64,000 bases of DNA from Sulfurospirillum sp. UBA4058 (GTDB taxonomy: Bacteria > Campylobacterota > Campylobacteria > Campylobacterales > Sulfurospirillaceae). The notes under the pieces were generated by a model. It saw only the letters and a list, made by a program, of their open reading frames with translations. It was not told the DNA's origin and made no database searches. The position numbers were made by a program, and so were the translations under genes. Location of the stretch: contig DFZK01000012.1 of the NCBI GenBank assembly GCA_002382085.1, positions 124,001-188,000 on the forward strand. Direction: 5' to 3'. The first letter of the stretch is position 1; each line of letters starts with the position of its first letter. Positions 1 through 9,825 of this stretch are shown piece by piece.

Positions 1-722
1 AACCGCATCATCTCAAATTCCGAATCCGCGAGCATCTCGTAACCCAACATCGAATGGGTTTTCATCACAAGCCATTCATCCTCGTTCAATTTCGAGGGTT
101 TGTTTAAAATTTCGTCGCTAATACCGACCTTGCCGATATCATGAAGCACTGCCGCCATTTTGATCTTCTCGCATTCGGCTTCGTCTTTGCCTAAAAATTT
201 GCAAAAGAGATAGCAAAATTCGGCAACCCGCCTTAAATGTTGTCCCGTCTCTTTGGACTTTAATTCGGCGATAGACGCCGAGATATAGGTAATTTCATGG
301 TTCAGTTTTTGAATCTCTCGGGTTTGCTCGTCGACTTGCTGCCGTAAAGAAGATTGCAATCGGTAAAGATCGACGTGGGTTTTAACCCTTGCTCTTAAAA
401 TCGCGGCATTGAACGGTTTGGATACGTAATCCACCGCACCGACGTTAAAACCGATCTCTTCATACTCCAACCCTTCATTGGCGGTTAAAAAAATCACGGG
501 AATTGCACGGGTTTTTTGCATTTGTTTGAGCCGTCGGCATACTTCGTATCCCGTCATAAGAGGCATATTGATGTCGAGCAAGATCAAATCGGGTTCTATC
601 GACTCCGCTAGAGCCAAGCCTTTTTTTCCCTCTTTCGCGGCATACACTTCATAATCGCTTAAAAGCGACGTCAACATCTCGATGTATTCGGGCGTATCTT
701 CGATTACCAATACTTTAGCCAT
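1..722 (-). CDS. Response regulator with HD-GYP output domain (3' part outside window)
   Basis: Translation from the ATG at 722-720 begins MAKVLVIEDTPEY, a receiver domain with the acidic pair, the phosphoacceptor in LILLDINMP and the conserved lysine in YVSKPF. A coiled linker follows (about residues 135-165), then the start of an HD-GYP phosphodiesterase domain containing HDIGKVGISDEIL and a following KTHS. HD-GYP domains hydrolyse cyclic-di-GMP. About 240 residues are visible and the rest, including the GYP motif, lies beyond the left edge, so catalytic competence cannot be judged. Its start overlaps the end of the upstream hybrid kinase by 8 bases, so the two are co-translated and this protein is very probably a phosphorylation target of that kinase, directly or through its HPt domain. 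Confidence 0.93.
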   Translation of the reverse strand, partial: MAKVLVIEDTPEYIEMLTSLLSDYEVYAAKEGKKGLALAESIEPDLILLDINMPLMTGYEVCRRLKQMQKTRAIPVIFLTANEGLEYEEIGFNVGAVDYVSKPFNAAILRARVKTHVDLYRLQSSLRQQVDEQTREIQKLNHEITYISASIAELKSKETGQHLRRVAEFCYLFCKFLGKDEAECEKIKMAAVLHDIGKVGISDEILNKPSKLNEDEWLVMKTHSMLGYEMLADSEFEMMR

Positions 723-3618
723 GCTCTTTCTCCTTACGAAGCACTTGTAGATATGCCAATGCCGCGTCAAAATCAAATTGTTTGCAGGCTAAAGAGAGCT
801 TCGTAAAGTGCTCGTCCTCTTTAAGCCTCGTATCGAGCGTTAGCGTTTCAAGAAGCGCATGTACCTTCGAAACATTGGAACTTTCCAATGCTTCGTGCAA
901 CGCTTGCAAATGATGCCGTTGTTCCAAAATCGCTGCTTCGTTTTCGATCGATGAAGGATTTTTTAACGAAGGAGTTTTCACGAATGCTTCATACTCTTTT
1001 TCGACGAAAGGTGCGGCATTACGGTGTGCGACGATAATCGTTTCCATCAGAGAATCTTCGATCGGTCGGTCGGTTTTTAGAAACGTTTCGACGTCTAACA
1101 GTGCCTGTTCGAGGGCAAAAAGCCCCAATGTTCCGCACAATCCTTTTTGCGTATGCACATAATCGATACATACGGCACGATCGTATCCGTGAGAAAGCGA
1201 AACGATTTTTTGCGGCATCTGCGTAAACGTTTCATAAAAACGACTCAAAATCTGTCGCCACAATGCTTCATTTCCCCCAAGTCGCCCAATCGCCTCTTTG
1301 GGATCGAAGATTTGTTTCTGTTTGACCTTATCCGCCGTCTTATGTTTTGGGAAAACCGTACTACTGACATGTAAGGTTTCCAAAAGCGTGCCGTAAAAGT
1401 CCTCGACTTCAAACGGTTTACCGATATGCGCGTCCATACCGGCCTTTAAACATTTTTCGATATCGTGAACCATCACGTTAGCCGTCATCGCCACGATCGG
1501 CGTTAAGACATCGAGCTCCTTTCGGATCATACGCGTCGCTTCAAACCCGTCCATAATAGGCATTTGAACGTCCATTAAAATGAGATCGTACGGTTGCGTT
1601 TGTTCTTGGAGTTTTTCAACCGCCTCGAGTCCGTTGCGCGCGGTGTCGACTTGGGCGTGTGTCTCTTTTAAAAGATAGACGGCGACGTCCAAATTGATTT
1701 CATTGTCTTCGACGACTAAAATACGTTTTTTGGAAAGATCGATTTTGGAAGGGTCGAAAAGCGGCGTTTTCGTATGCATCGTGCAAAGCGATACCAGTTC
1801 GTCGTAGAGCATTGACGCATTGGCGGGCTTTTTCAAAAGAACGTGAACCCCCGAAGCTTTGACGTCGGCGTGAAACTCCGCATCGTCGTTTTCAGAAAAC
1901 ATAATCGTCGGAGGCAAAGCGACCGACGTTTCTTTGAGCAAAGAAGCATACAGTGCCAGTCCGTTTTTACCGCGGGAAAGTTCATGATCGATCACTAAAA
2001 CGTCGTAAGGATTTTGCGGCACTTGCAGTGCTTCGATGATGGCGTCTTTACTTTTCATCACGCTCATAAAAAAGCCGAAAGATCGCACCAGCTCGTTAAA
2101 ATAATCTGCCGTTTTCTTATAATCTTCAATCAATAAAATATGAAGCGGAGAAGCACGATCATTTGTTTGATCGGAATGAAGATCGATTCCTTTTGCTATG
2201 CCGAGGGGAATCGTAAACGAGAAGAGGCTTCCCCTTCTCTCTTCGCTCGAAAAAGAGATCTCCGCATGCATCATCTGTGCCAATTGTGCGCAAATGTAAA
2301 GTCCCAAACCCGTTCCGCCGTGTTTGCGCGTAATTGAAGCGTCAACTTGCGAAAAGGCTTGAAACAAAAGGTTCTGTTTCTCTTGGGCAATGCCGATACC
2401 GCTGTCTTTGACGCTAAAACGTAAGGAAGATCGCTCTTCGTCGAGTATGCTTTCGCGAACGCTTAAAAATACGCCGCCCTCAGACGTGAACTTGATGGCA
2501 TTGCTCAAAAAGTTATTGACGATTTGCATAATCTTGTGCGGATCGCCTCTAAAAAAACGATTGGTTTCGATAAAATCGCATTGAAAGTCGATGTTTTTCT
2601 CTTTGGCAAGCACCGAGAAGATAGAGCAACTCTTTTTGAGCTCTTTATGCAAGTCAAACGCGACGATTTCGACGTCCATTTTGCCCGCTTCGATTTTCGA
2701 AAAATCTAAAATATCGTTAATAATACGAAGCAGTAACGAAGAGGCCTCTTTGATTTTCGAAACGTAGTTTTGCTGTACGGGACTCATCGCCGTTTTGCCT
2801 AGCAGATGAGACATGCCCATGACGGCGTTCATCGGCGTTCGGATTTCATGGCTCATATTGGCCAAAAATTCCGATTTATAACGGCTGGCGTCTTCTAACT
2901 CTTGGGTGCGTTGTTTGACCTTCTCGTCCAAACGCTCGTTCTCTTTTTGTAGCACCTTGAAAAGATGTTGAAGCTTGATGCGCGTTTGATCCAAAGAGTG
3001 TCCTAGCAGACCGATTTCGTCGTTTTCTTCCCATTCAAAAGGCGCATCCAATTGTTGTGCCGCCAAAAGATGCGAATGCACGACCAACCGCTTGATCGGT
3101 TTTAAAACCTTGTAGTAGTAAATCAGCGAAATCACGCTCACGAGGAAAAGAATCTGAAGCAAAATCATCGAGCCGAACAGTCGCATATCGTTGATAATCG
3201 ACTCGATCAAATCGATGCGCTTAAAACCCATTTCCAAAGTACCGATCGCAACATCGTCTTTTTTCAACACTTTGCGTAAAACAAACGTATCGGTTAGATT
3301 GGGTTGAGGCGTTTCCCACATCAAAAAGAGCTTATCGTCGTTATCGCGAACACGAACGAATTGGATATTTTGATCCAAAAGAAGCTGATCGAGCATCGTT
3401 TGACCGAGTTCGGGATAGTAGTTCCAAAGAGACTCGGCGAAAATCGCCGAGGAAAAATCGAATTTCTTTGCATTGAGCACGCTTTGCTCTTCTTGCTTGG
3501 ACGGAAACGTACTGTTCACGTAAATCAAGGTTGCAACCGGTATCGGAACGATGAGCGCAATCACGATCATCACGATCAACGATTGAAGTAAAGAGACTTT
3601 GTGTAAAAATGTTTTCAT
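715..3618 (-). CDS. Hybrid sensor histidine kinase (HAMP-HisKA-HATPase-REC-REC-HPt)
   Basis: A 967-residue inner-membrane kinase. Two membrane helices (about 13-35 and 148-170) flank a roughly 110-residue periplasmic sensor of no family I recognise. A HAMP-like linker and coiled coil lead to the H-box SHEIRTPMN with the phosphorylated histidine at 257. The ATPase domain shows NAIKFT, DSGIGI and GGTGLGLYI. Two receivers follow: the first is divergent (HILLIEDYKK, VIDHELS) but keeps its Asp and Lys; the second is canonical (VVEDNEIN, LILMDVQMPIMDG, GKPF). The C-terminus carries an HPt-like domain with HTQKG, where the family usually has HTLKG. The architecture is BarA/phosphorelay-like. A TACAAT -10 candidate lies at 3664-3669. 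The overlapping HD-GYP regulator downstream suggests control of cyclic-di-GMP. Confidence 0.95.
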   Translation of the reverse strand: MKTFLHKVSLLQSLIVMIVIALIVPIPVATLIYVNSTFPSKQEEQSVLNAKKFDFSSAIFAESLWNYYPELGQTMLDQLLLDQNIQFVRVRDNDDKLFLMWETPQPNLTDTFVLRKVLKKDDVAIGTLEMGFKRIDLIESIINDMRLFGSMILLQILFLVSVISLIYYYKVLKPIKRLVVHSHLLAAQQLDAPFEWEENDEIGLLGHSLDQTRIKLQHLFKVLQKENERLDEKVKQRTQELEDASRYKSEFLANMSHEIRTPMNAVMGMSHLLGKTAMSPVQQNYVSKIKEASSLLLRIINDILDFSKIEAGKMDVEIVAFDLHKELKKSCSIFSVLAKEKNIDFQCDFIETNRFFRGDPHKIMQIVNNFLSNAIKFTSEGGVFLSVRESILDEERSSLRFSVKDSGIGIAQEKQNLLFQAFSQVDASITRKHGGTGLGLYICAQLAQMMHAEISFSSEERRGSLFSFTIPLGIAKGIDLHSDQTNDRASPLHILLIEDYKKTADYFNELVRSFGFFMSVMKSKDAIIEALQVPQNPYDVLVIDHELSRGKNGLALYASLLKETSVALPPTIMFSENDDAEFHADVKASGVHVLLKKPANASMLYDELVSLCTMHTKTPLFDPSKIDLSKKRILVVEDNEINLDVAVYLLKETHAQVDTARNGLEAVEKLQEQTQPYDLILMDVQMPIMDGFEATRMIRKELDVLTPIVAMTANVMVHDIEKCLKAGMDAHIGKPFEVEDFYGTLLETLHVSSTVFPKHKTADKVKQKQIFDPKEAIGRLGGNEALWRQILSRFYETFTQMPQKIVSLSHGYDRAVCIDYVHTQKGLCGTLGLFALEQALLDVETFLKTDRPIEDSLMETIIVAHRNAAPFVEKEYEAFVKTPSLKNPSSIENEAAILEQRHHLQALHEALESSNVSKVHALLETLTLDTRLKEDEHFTKLSLACKQFDFDAALAYLQVLRKEKEHG

Positions 3619-3715
3619 AAGGCGCCCATTTTGTTCGATGAAAATTCACTCTATATTTATGACTATTGTACCCTCTTTTTACTAAACTTCGTACAAAAAA
3701 TCGACATAAAACTGC

Positions 3716-5110
3716 CTAAATATAGATTGTTTCTCTTGGCTTCACGATATGAATTTTTGCTTGCGTACGTTCGCGAAGATACGTCTTAAAAAGCTCCATT
3801 TTGTCGATTTCGCCGTGAATCAAATAGATCGTCCGTAACCCTTCCATCGGAGCAATCCACGCCGACATGTCGGCACGATCCGCATGGGCGGAAAAGCCGT
3901 TAATCGTATGGATTTTAGCTCGAACTTTAATATCTTCTCCGTAAATGCGCACAAACGGTTCGTGATCGATAATCTCTCTTCCGAGCGTTCCTTGGACTTG
4001 AAAACCGACGAAGATTACGGCATTTTTCGGATTCCAAATACGCTGTTTAAGATGGTGCAACACGCGTCCGCCCGTACACATACCGCTTCCGGCAATGATG
4101 ATCGCGCGTTTTTGCACGTCGTTAATCTCGATCGAATCCTTTTTTTTCGGCGTTAAAACAAGTTCCGGAAACGAAAAAGGGTCATCGCCGAGACTGACAT
4201 GTAAGCCTACGGGCTGATTGAGCTGTGCGGGATATTTGCGGTAAATTTTCGTGGCTTCGATCGCTAAAGGGCTGTCTAAAAAGACGCGGCAATTGCGTAA
4301 AGAACCCTCTTGGTGCATCTGATGCAAAAGCCATAAAATCTCTTGGGTGCGCTCAAGCGCAAACGAAGGAATCACGACGCATCCGCCCTCATCCAAAGTT
4401 TGCGTGATCGCCTCTTTAAATTCGAGAATACTTTCTTCCAAGCAGCGGTGTTCACGATCGCCGTAGGTTGATTCGAGATAGAGGGTTTGAACATACGATG
4501 CCGGCGTTAGCGTGTTGAGTAAAAGCCTGTTTTTACTGCCCAAATCGCCTGAAAAAATAACGCTTTTTCGCACATCGTCTTCTTCGTACGCGACGCTCAC
4601 GTACGCACTCCCCATGATATGCCCCGCATTGTGCAACGTAATTTTCAAAAACGGCGCAAGTGCTATCGTCTGCTCGTATGCTACTCGGCGCATTTTTCGC
4701 GCAAAAACCATTTCGACATGTTCTTTGGTATAAAGCGGTTCGCGTACGCTACTTTCTTCACCTCTTCGTAACGCTTTTTTCAGTTGGGTTTGGTACTCTT
4801 CTTCTAAAAGCGCGGCACTGTCGAGCAGCATAATATACGCGATATCCAAGGTCGCTTCGGTGGCGATAATCTCGCCGCGAAAACCCTCTTTAACGAGTTT
4901 GGGAACCCGTCCGATGTGATCGTTGTGGGCATGGGTTAAAATGAGGTAATCAATCGATGCGGGTTCAAACCCAAACGGCTCGTAGTTACTTTTCCACGAC
5001 TCACCTTGGATCATCCCGCAATCGATTAAAATCTTAACACCACGAATCTCTAAAAGATGACACGAACCTGTCACCATCGAAGCCGCACCGTACGATGTAA
5101 CATTTGCCAT
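3716..5110 (-). CDS. Metallo-beta-lactamase fold / beta-CASP RNA-processing nuclease
   Basis: A 464-residue soluble protein of the bacterial CPSF/YSH1-like family (COG1236 type), expected to cleave RNA. The metal-binding motif LTHAHNDHIGR appears near residue 58. Later metal ligands are in HNAGHIMGSA and FSGDLGS. The beta-CASP part has SGMCTGGRVLHH and the terminal histidine motif in GFSAHADRADM. Length agrees with the family. The start ATG has AAAGGAG five bases upstream. There is no S1 or KH domain, so this is not RNase J (about 550-600 residues) nor an archaeal KH-CPSF. The flanking genes do not suggest a specific partner. The family assignment is firm; the RNA substrate is unknown. Confidence 0.9.
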   Translation of the reverse strand: MANVTSYGAASMVTGSCHLLEIRGVKILIDCGMIQGESWKSNYEPFGFEPASIDYLILTHAHNDHIGRVPKLVKEGFRGEIIATEATLDIAYIMLLDSAALLEEEYQTQLKKALRRGEESSVREPLYTKEHVEMVFARKMRRVAYEQTIALAPFLKITLHNAGHIMGSAYVSVAYEEDDVRKSVIFSGDLGSKNRLLLNTLTPASYVQTLYLESTYGDREHRCLEESILEFKEAITQTLDEGGCVVIPSFALERTQEILWLLHQMHQEGSLRNCRVFLDSPLAIEATKIYRKYPAQLNQPVGLHVSLGDDPFSFPELVLTPKKKDSIEINDVQKRAIIIAGSGMCTGGRVLHHLKQRIWNPKNAVIFVGFQVQGTLGREIIDHEPFVRIYGEDIKVRAKIHTINGFSAHADRADMSAWIAPMEGLRTIYLIHGEIDKMELFKTYLRERTQAKIHIVKPRETIYI

Positions 5111-5182
5111 GGGAACTCCTTTATACCAAGTGCCTTTGGGAAAGAACGAAAAGGCTTTTAGCCCATTATGTCACGATTTTCT

Positions 5183-7075
5183 TTAATGTATAAATTTATC
5201 GATCACTTCTTTGTATTTTTTCTCGATGACGTGGCGTTTCTTCTTAAAGGTGTTGGTCAGCTCTTCGCCCACGATAAACTCTTTTTCTAAAAAGTGAATG
5301 TTCTGCAATGTTTCAAACGGTTTAAACCCTTTGGTATGGTGCAAAAGTTCGTTCATTTCGCCTTTAAGCTTTGCAACGATTTGTTTATCTTCCATCACTT
5401 GTTCGATTGTTTGAACCGCTTTGTCAAAATGCTCCGCCACATAAACTTTAAGCTTTTCAAAATCAGGAACGATCAACGCACCCAAGCCCTTTTTGGTATG
5501 ACCGACCAAAATAGCATCGGTGATGAACGGAAGCATGGAAAGCGTGGATTCGATGCGACTTGGGTCCACATTTTCGCCATTGGCAAGCACGATAATCTCT
5601 TTGGAGCGTCCCGTAATGACCAGTTCATCTTTTTGGGTCAATTTTCCAAGATCGCCCGTTTTGAAAAAACCGTCTTCGCTAAAACTTTTGGCATTTTCTT
5701 CGGGATTGTTGTAATAGCCATTAAAAACTTGCTCACCTTTGACCCAAATTTCACCCACTTCGCCGGCACCCAGCATATCGCCCTCTTTATTGACGATTTT
5801 AAGGGTGGTTCCATGCACCGCAGGTCCAAGAGTGGAAAAGGTGTTGCATTGAAGGGCGCGCCCTGAAATGACGGGAGCACACTCCGTCATGCCGTACGCA
5901 TTAACGATGCGGATACCGATGGCATCGATCCACGCATCTAAAAAATCGGGTAAAGCACCGCCGCCGCTAACGGCTAAACGTAGTCTTCCTCCAAACTTTT
6001 CCTGCACCAACGCCAGCTTTTTTTGTGCCAAACGGTACAGCGGAGAAAGCAGTAAACGGGTGAAAAAAGCGATCGTTTTATCTTTACATGTAAAGACGAA
6101 AGAGCGTGTTTGAAAACGGGGAAGTTCATCTTTCAGCACGCGATCCGCACGACGGTATGCGGCTGAAATCGCAACGAGTTTATTGAAAAGTTTGGCTTTT
6201 TTCGGATCTTTTTTCTCAAGCGTCGTGATGATGCGTGTGTACATCGACTCCCAAAGACGCGGCACGGTGGCGACGATGGTCGGTTTGTACTCTTCCAAGT
6301 CTGCCGCAAACGTTTTGATACTCGAATAAACGGTACAGCACCCTTTTGAAAGCGCTACGTACTCCGCCGCTCGCTCAAAAATATGCCATGAGGGCAAAAT
6401 CGACACCCACACATCTTCGCTTTGAAGGGCGATAAGCGGAGGAATTTCACGAATGTTGTACATAATATTTCGGTGGCTGAGAGGCACACCCTTGGGCGTT
6501 CCTGTTGTTCCTGATGTATAGATCAATGTCACGACATCTTCTTCATCAAGCGCATCTTTTCCGCTTAAAAACGCTTCGATCTCATCGGCATGAATCGTAC
6601 GATCTTTTAAGATGTCGTTGAAGGAGTAAAGGTTGCTCAAAAGTGAGTGAACTTTGGGTGCTTCAACGATGAAGATCGCTTTGAGGTTAAACGATGAAAG
6701 CATGGATTCATGCCTTGCATACACGCTCTCATTTTCAATAATCAAAAACTCTGCGCCCGAATGCAAAAGAATAAACTCTAACTCTTGGGTGGGGGTGTCA
6801 CATCCGCGGGGAATGCCGATTGCGCCGAGGGAAATGAGCGCTTGATCGGTAACCATCCACTCATAGCGATTGTCACATAAAAACATCACTTTAGAGCCTT
6901 TAGCCACCTTTTTGGCTTTTAAGGCACGCGCTAAAATCAAAACATCTTCAAACCACTTCTCATAACTGACGTCAAACGCTTGATCTCCCACTCTGTAGAT
7001 GAAGGCTTTTTTCTCTTTATACTGCTCATAGTTTTGAATAAACTTATGAAACAACGTGTTCTCTTCACGGTGCAA
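5183..7075 (-). CDS. Long-chain fatty-acid--CoA ligase (AMP-forming, FadD15 type)
   Basis: A 630-residue adenylate-forming enzyme that activates fatty acids to acyl-AMP and then acyl-CoA. The P-loop YTSGTTGTPKGVPLSH is near residue 190, NAYGMTEC forms the adenine-binding motif, and TGDLGK is the hinge. The long C-terminal part places it with the bacterial FadD15/AFL group rather than short acetyl-CoA synthetases. The only in-frame start is TTG at 7075-7073, preceded by AAGGA; the next in-frame Met is residue 64, too late for the fold. An out-of-frame ATG (7079-7077) just upstream opens a four-codon ORF that ends inside the gene, and might lower expression. An exact copy of the dispersed palindrome at 6083-6094 encodes FTCK. 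Confidence 0.93.
   Translation of the reverse strand: MHREENTLFHKFIQNYEQYKEKKAFIYRVGDQAFDVSYEKWFEDVLILARALKAKKVAKGSKVMFLCDNRYEWMVTDQALISLGAIGIPRGCDTPTQELEFILLHSGAEFLIIENESVYARHESMLSSFNLKAIFIVEAPKVHSLLSNLYSFNDILKDRTIHADEIEAFLSGKDALDEEDVVTLIYTSGTTGTPKGVPLSHRNIMYNIREIPPLIALQSEDVWVSILPSWHIFERAAEYVALSKGCCTVYSSIKTFAADLEEYKPTIVATVPRLWESMYTRIITTLEKKDPKKAKLFNKLVAISAAYRRADRVLKDELPRFQTRSFVFTCKDKTIAFFTRLLLSPLYRLAQKKLALVQEKFGGRLRLAVSGGGALPDFLDAWIDAIGIRIVNAYGMTECAPVISGRALQCNTFSTLGPAVHGTTLKIVNKEGDMLGAGEVGEIWVKGEQVFNGYYNNPEENAKSFSEDGFFKTGDLGKLTQKDELVITGRSKEIIVLANGENVDPSRIESTLSMLPFITDAILVGHTKKGLGALIVPDFEKLKVYVAEHFDKAVQTIEQVMEDKQIVAKLKGEMNELLHHTKGFKPFETLQNIHFLEKEFIVGEELTNTFKKKRHVIEKKYKEVIDKFIH
6083..6094. repeat. 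Dispersed palindrome TTTACATGTAAA
   Basis: Exact 12-bp palindrome, extended to 14 bp by flanking C and G. It lies inside the acyl-CoA ligase gene, where the gene strand reads F-T-C-K. Confidence 0.9.
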
Positions 7076-7134
7076 GCATAATCCTTAATTTTTAAAATTA
7101 CTTTATTGTAATCTATGCTTCCTGAAAGAGAGGC

Positions 7135-7695
7135 TTAACGCGAGCGAAATGCTTTAAAAACCAACACAATAATGACGATTTGGATCACCAAAAGTCCACC
7201 GTGTAATGCATACACTTGTTCTTGCTTATCCATGATGCCCGCCCATTCGATGCTTTTGTAGAAAAGATACGAAAGCACCATGCCGATCAGATAGCCCTTT
7301 TGTTTGAGCACGTCTGCAAACGAAAGTAAGACGGTGCGTTTTAATACCAAGGTTTCGATGCGCATCAAGTAGTTGCCAAACACAAACATCAGCTGATACG
7401 AGAGGTAAATGAAAAGGACATTGCTGTAGTTGTAGCGAAAAAGAAGGAAGCTTACCACCACTAAAAGCGTCAAAAGCTCCACAAAAAGCGTTATGCGGTA
7501 AAAAACGAGAAGATTCATCATCTTCTCGTACACTTTTGCCACCACAAGCAACCCAATGGCAAGCCCAATCCCTCCCAGCGAAAAAACGGAAGGCTCAAGC
7601 GGCGTGTAAAGCACAAAAACACTGCCCACCGCCAGCCCAAAAAAGAGGGAATTAAAAAGCTTATACCACAGGTAGGGTCGCAAAACAAGTTTCAT
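7135..7695 (-). CDS. Polytopic membrane protein of unknown function
   Basis: A 186-residue, strongly hydrophobic protein with about five or six membrane helices and few charged residues except short loops such as RFRSR-like ends. I do not recognise a family; it has a look of half an MFS or MFS-like domain, but there is no signature to support that. Its ATG overlaps the stop of the upstream TonB receptor gene as TAATG (1 base), so it is translationally coupled to that receptor. This suggests an inner-membrane step for the same ligand, or a companion of unknown role. The inference rests only on position. Confidence 0.75.
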   Translation of the reverse strand: MKLVLRPYLWYKLFNSLFFGLAVGSVFVLYTPLEPSVFSLGGIGLAIGLLVVAKVYEKMMNLLVFYRITLFVELLTLLVVVSFLLFRYNYSNVLFIYLSYQLMFVFGNYLMRIETLVLKRTVLLSFADVLKQKGYLIGMVLSYLFYKSIEWAGIMDKQEQVYALHGGLLVIQIVIIVLVFKAFRSR

Positions 7696-9659
7696 TAAAA
7701 TTTAGCCTCAACACCTGCGTAATAGCTTCGCTCAGCCGATGCATAACCGTACACCGTTTGGTAGTAACGATCAAAGAGGTTATTGACTTTAACGTAAAAG
7801 TCTAAATCTTTGGTCACATGGTACGTAACCTTGGTATTGGCGACAAAATAGTTGCCGGTTTCGTGTGTCGTAAAACCGTCTTGGCGCGATCCGACGTACG
7901 TTCCGTTCAACGTCCAAGCCACTTGTTTAACAGGCATATACGTGGCATAAAGCGTTGTTTGGTATCGTGGAACGTTAGGGAGCCGTGCGTCGTTTTTATC
8001 TTTTGCATCCACGTACGTATAATTCGCTCCCGCGAGCAAGGTTTGAAAAAGCTGTTGTTCATACGAAAGTTCGACGCCTTTAAACACCGACGTACCCTCG
8101 ATATTGACGTTTCCAGAGCCGACCCAACTGATTAAATCTTCAATTTCGTTTCTAAAAAAATTCATAGTGAAACCGGCGTAGCGAATTCCGACGTTAAAAC
8201 TTTGGATTGTCTCCGGTTTGAGTGTAAAATTTGCCGCACCCCACGGATTAATCATATCCAACATCGAAGGCGTTTTATATGCCGTCGCATAATTAGTATA
8301 TATGTCGCATTGATCGCTCAAAAGATATTTTGCGCCGATTTTCCCGGTTATTTTATCATCAAATGCGCTAAAACTATCGTAACGTAACGCTTCATTAAGT
8401 ACGATATTACCGAATCGATTGGTATTATTAAAGAACAAGGCGTTGGAATGCTCGTCGCGTTCTTTTTCACTATCGCCGATAGAAGTATAATGGAGTTCTC
8501 GTTTTTCATACGAAGTTCCTAAAACCATATTGGCATTATCGGCGTACTTCCATGTATCTTTGATCTCTACGGAAGGAACCTTACCTTCATAGTCGTTCAA
8601 TCCCCATGTCGCATCTAAATTTTTCTTGGTAAAATTGCTTTTGGAAAGCGTCGTCTCGATCGTATGATCGGCAATCAAATAGTGATAGCCGACATAGCCT
8701 GAACGTTGGCGAAAATCGCTTCGCTCTATCGAATTTGGATCCATCGCATACGTTAAAGGGTCTGAACCGTCATAGTGATTAAATGCGTTAATGTCGTGAT
8801 ATCCGGCTTCAATGCGGTTATGCTCATCAATCCAATAACCTGTTTTTAGGTTCATCGTCGTATTACGATAAGGATCGTCTTCAAAACGATCAATGTCTTC
8901 TCCGTGAGGCGCATACGCGCTAAAACCGTCTTCAAGCACCCGTTGAACCGTAAGCATGACATCGAATTTGTCGGTTTTATGGGAAATAGAAGTATTCATA
9001 CTTTTATACCCATAGCTTCCTACTTCAACCCCGGCACTTGCATGCGTTCCGTTTTGCGCTTTTTTCGTTATAATATTAACGACGCCCGCCGCCGCATCCG
9101 CACCCCAAACACCGCTCTGCGCTCCTTTAATCACTTCAATACGTTCGATGTCTTGAATTAAAAGATGGCTAAAATCGGCACCGGAAGTATTGCTAGGGTC
9201 ATTATAACGGACACCGTCTACCATAAGAAGCGTGTATTTATTTCCCATACCTTGTATGGAAAGGCTTGAAGACTTGCCCATACCTCCGTTTGCGGTAAAG
9301 CTGACGCCGGGAATCATACTCAGGGCTTCAACGACAGTAGAAATGCCTTTTAAAGAGAGTTCTTCGGAGGTGATAATGCTGACATTATCGGTGACGTTGG
9401 TCGCACTGACCAAGGATTTAGAAGCGGTGTAAACTTCGGACTTTTGTTCTTTAATCTTTTTTGAAACGACCAAAACGGGTGCGCTTGTTTCTTCAAGCAG
9501 TTCTGTCGTCTCTGAGGAAGCTTCGGCTTTTGGCGTGTTTAGTTGCTTTTCGTTATCAACGACGCTTTGACCTTCACTGGCAAGTGCAATCGTAGCGTTT
9601 AAAGCAAGTATCGCCGCTAGGCTAAAATACTTCCCGCGGAAACCTTTGAGTTTTTTCAT
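7695..9659 (-). CDS. TonB-dependent outer-membrane receptor
   Basis: A 654-residue outer-membrane receptor importing a scarce ligand using TonB energy. It has a signal peptide (MKKLKGF... to about residue 27), an N-terminal low-complexity acidic stretch, a plug domain (about 85-200; VDGVRYND, DIERIEVIKGAQSGVWGADAAAGVVNIIT), and a 22-strand barrel ending in aromatic F as barrels do. The plug resembles the CirA/BtuB group, which take up catecholate siderophores or cobalamin, but the ligand cannot be read from sequence. RBS AAGGAG sits five bases before the ATG. The following membrane protein is coupled to it. I see no convincing Fur box or cobalamin riboswitch in the 166 bp upstream, unlike the receptors at 37-43 kb. 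Confidence 0.93.
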   Translation of the reverse strand: MKKLKGFRGKYFSLAAILALNATIALASEGQSVVDNEKQLNTPKAEASSETTELLEETSAPVLVVSKKIKEQKSEVYTASKSLVSATNVTDNVSIITSEELSLKGISTVVEALSMIPGVSFTANGGMGKSSSLSIQGMGNKYTLLMVDGVRYNDPSNTSGADFSHLLIQDIERIEVIKGAQSGVWGADAAAGVVNIITKKAQNGTHASAGVEVGSYGYKSMNTSISHKTDKFDVMLTVQRVLEDGFSAYAPHGEDIDRFEDDPYRNTTMNLKTGYWIDEHNRIEAGYHDINAFNHYDGSDPLTYAMDPNSIERSDFRQRSGYVGYHYLIADHTIETTLSKSNFTKKNLDATWGLNDYEGKVPSVEIKDTWKYADNANMVLGTSYEKRELHYTSIGDSEKERDEHSNALFFNNTNRFGNIVLNEALRYDSFSAFDDKITGKIGAKYLLSDQCDIYTNYATAYKTPSMLDMINPWGAANFTLKPETIQSFNVGIRYAGFTMNFFRNEIEDLISWVGSGNVNIEGTSVFKGVELSYEQQLFQTLLAGANYTYVDAKDKNDARLPNVPRYQTTLYATYMPVKQVAWTLNGTYVGSRQDGFTTHETGNYFVANTKVTYHVTKDLDFYVKVNNLFDRYYQTVYGYASAERSYYAGVEAKF

Positions 9660-9825
9660 TCATTCTCCTTAAAAGTTGAGAAGCTTATTTTATCTTAAAT
9701 GTCGTTATTTTGATGATTTTTTGATGGATTCTGATTTATAATCAATACTTTAATACTCTTTCGTTTGCACGACGCAAAGTACGCGGACGTTTTATCAAAA
9801 CCAATTTTCGATCAGAGGAGCAGAT

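Noticed and set aside
5294..5866. 190-codon rightward ORF inside the acyl-CoA ligase
   Set aside because: Antisense to conserved motifs of the ligase; composition is Phe-rich as expected for a complement frame of Lys-rich sequence.
9660..9825. Fur box between the first TonB receptor and the KdpD-like gene
   Set aside because: TGATTTATAATCA at 9732 is a 13-bp palindrome but does not fit the 7-1-7 pattern; more likely includes a TATAAT for the kinase gene.
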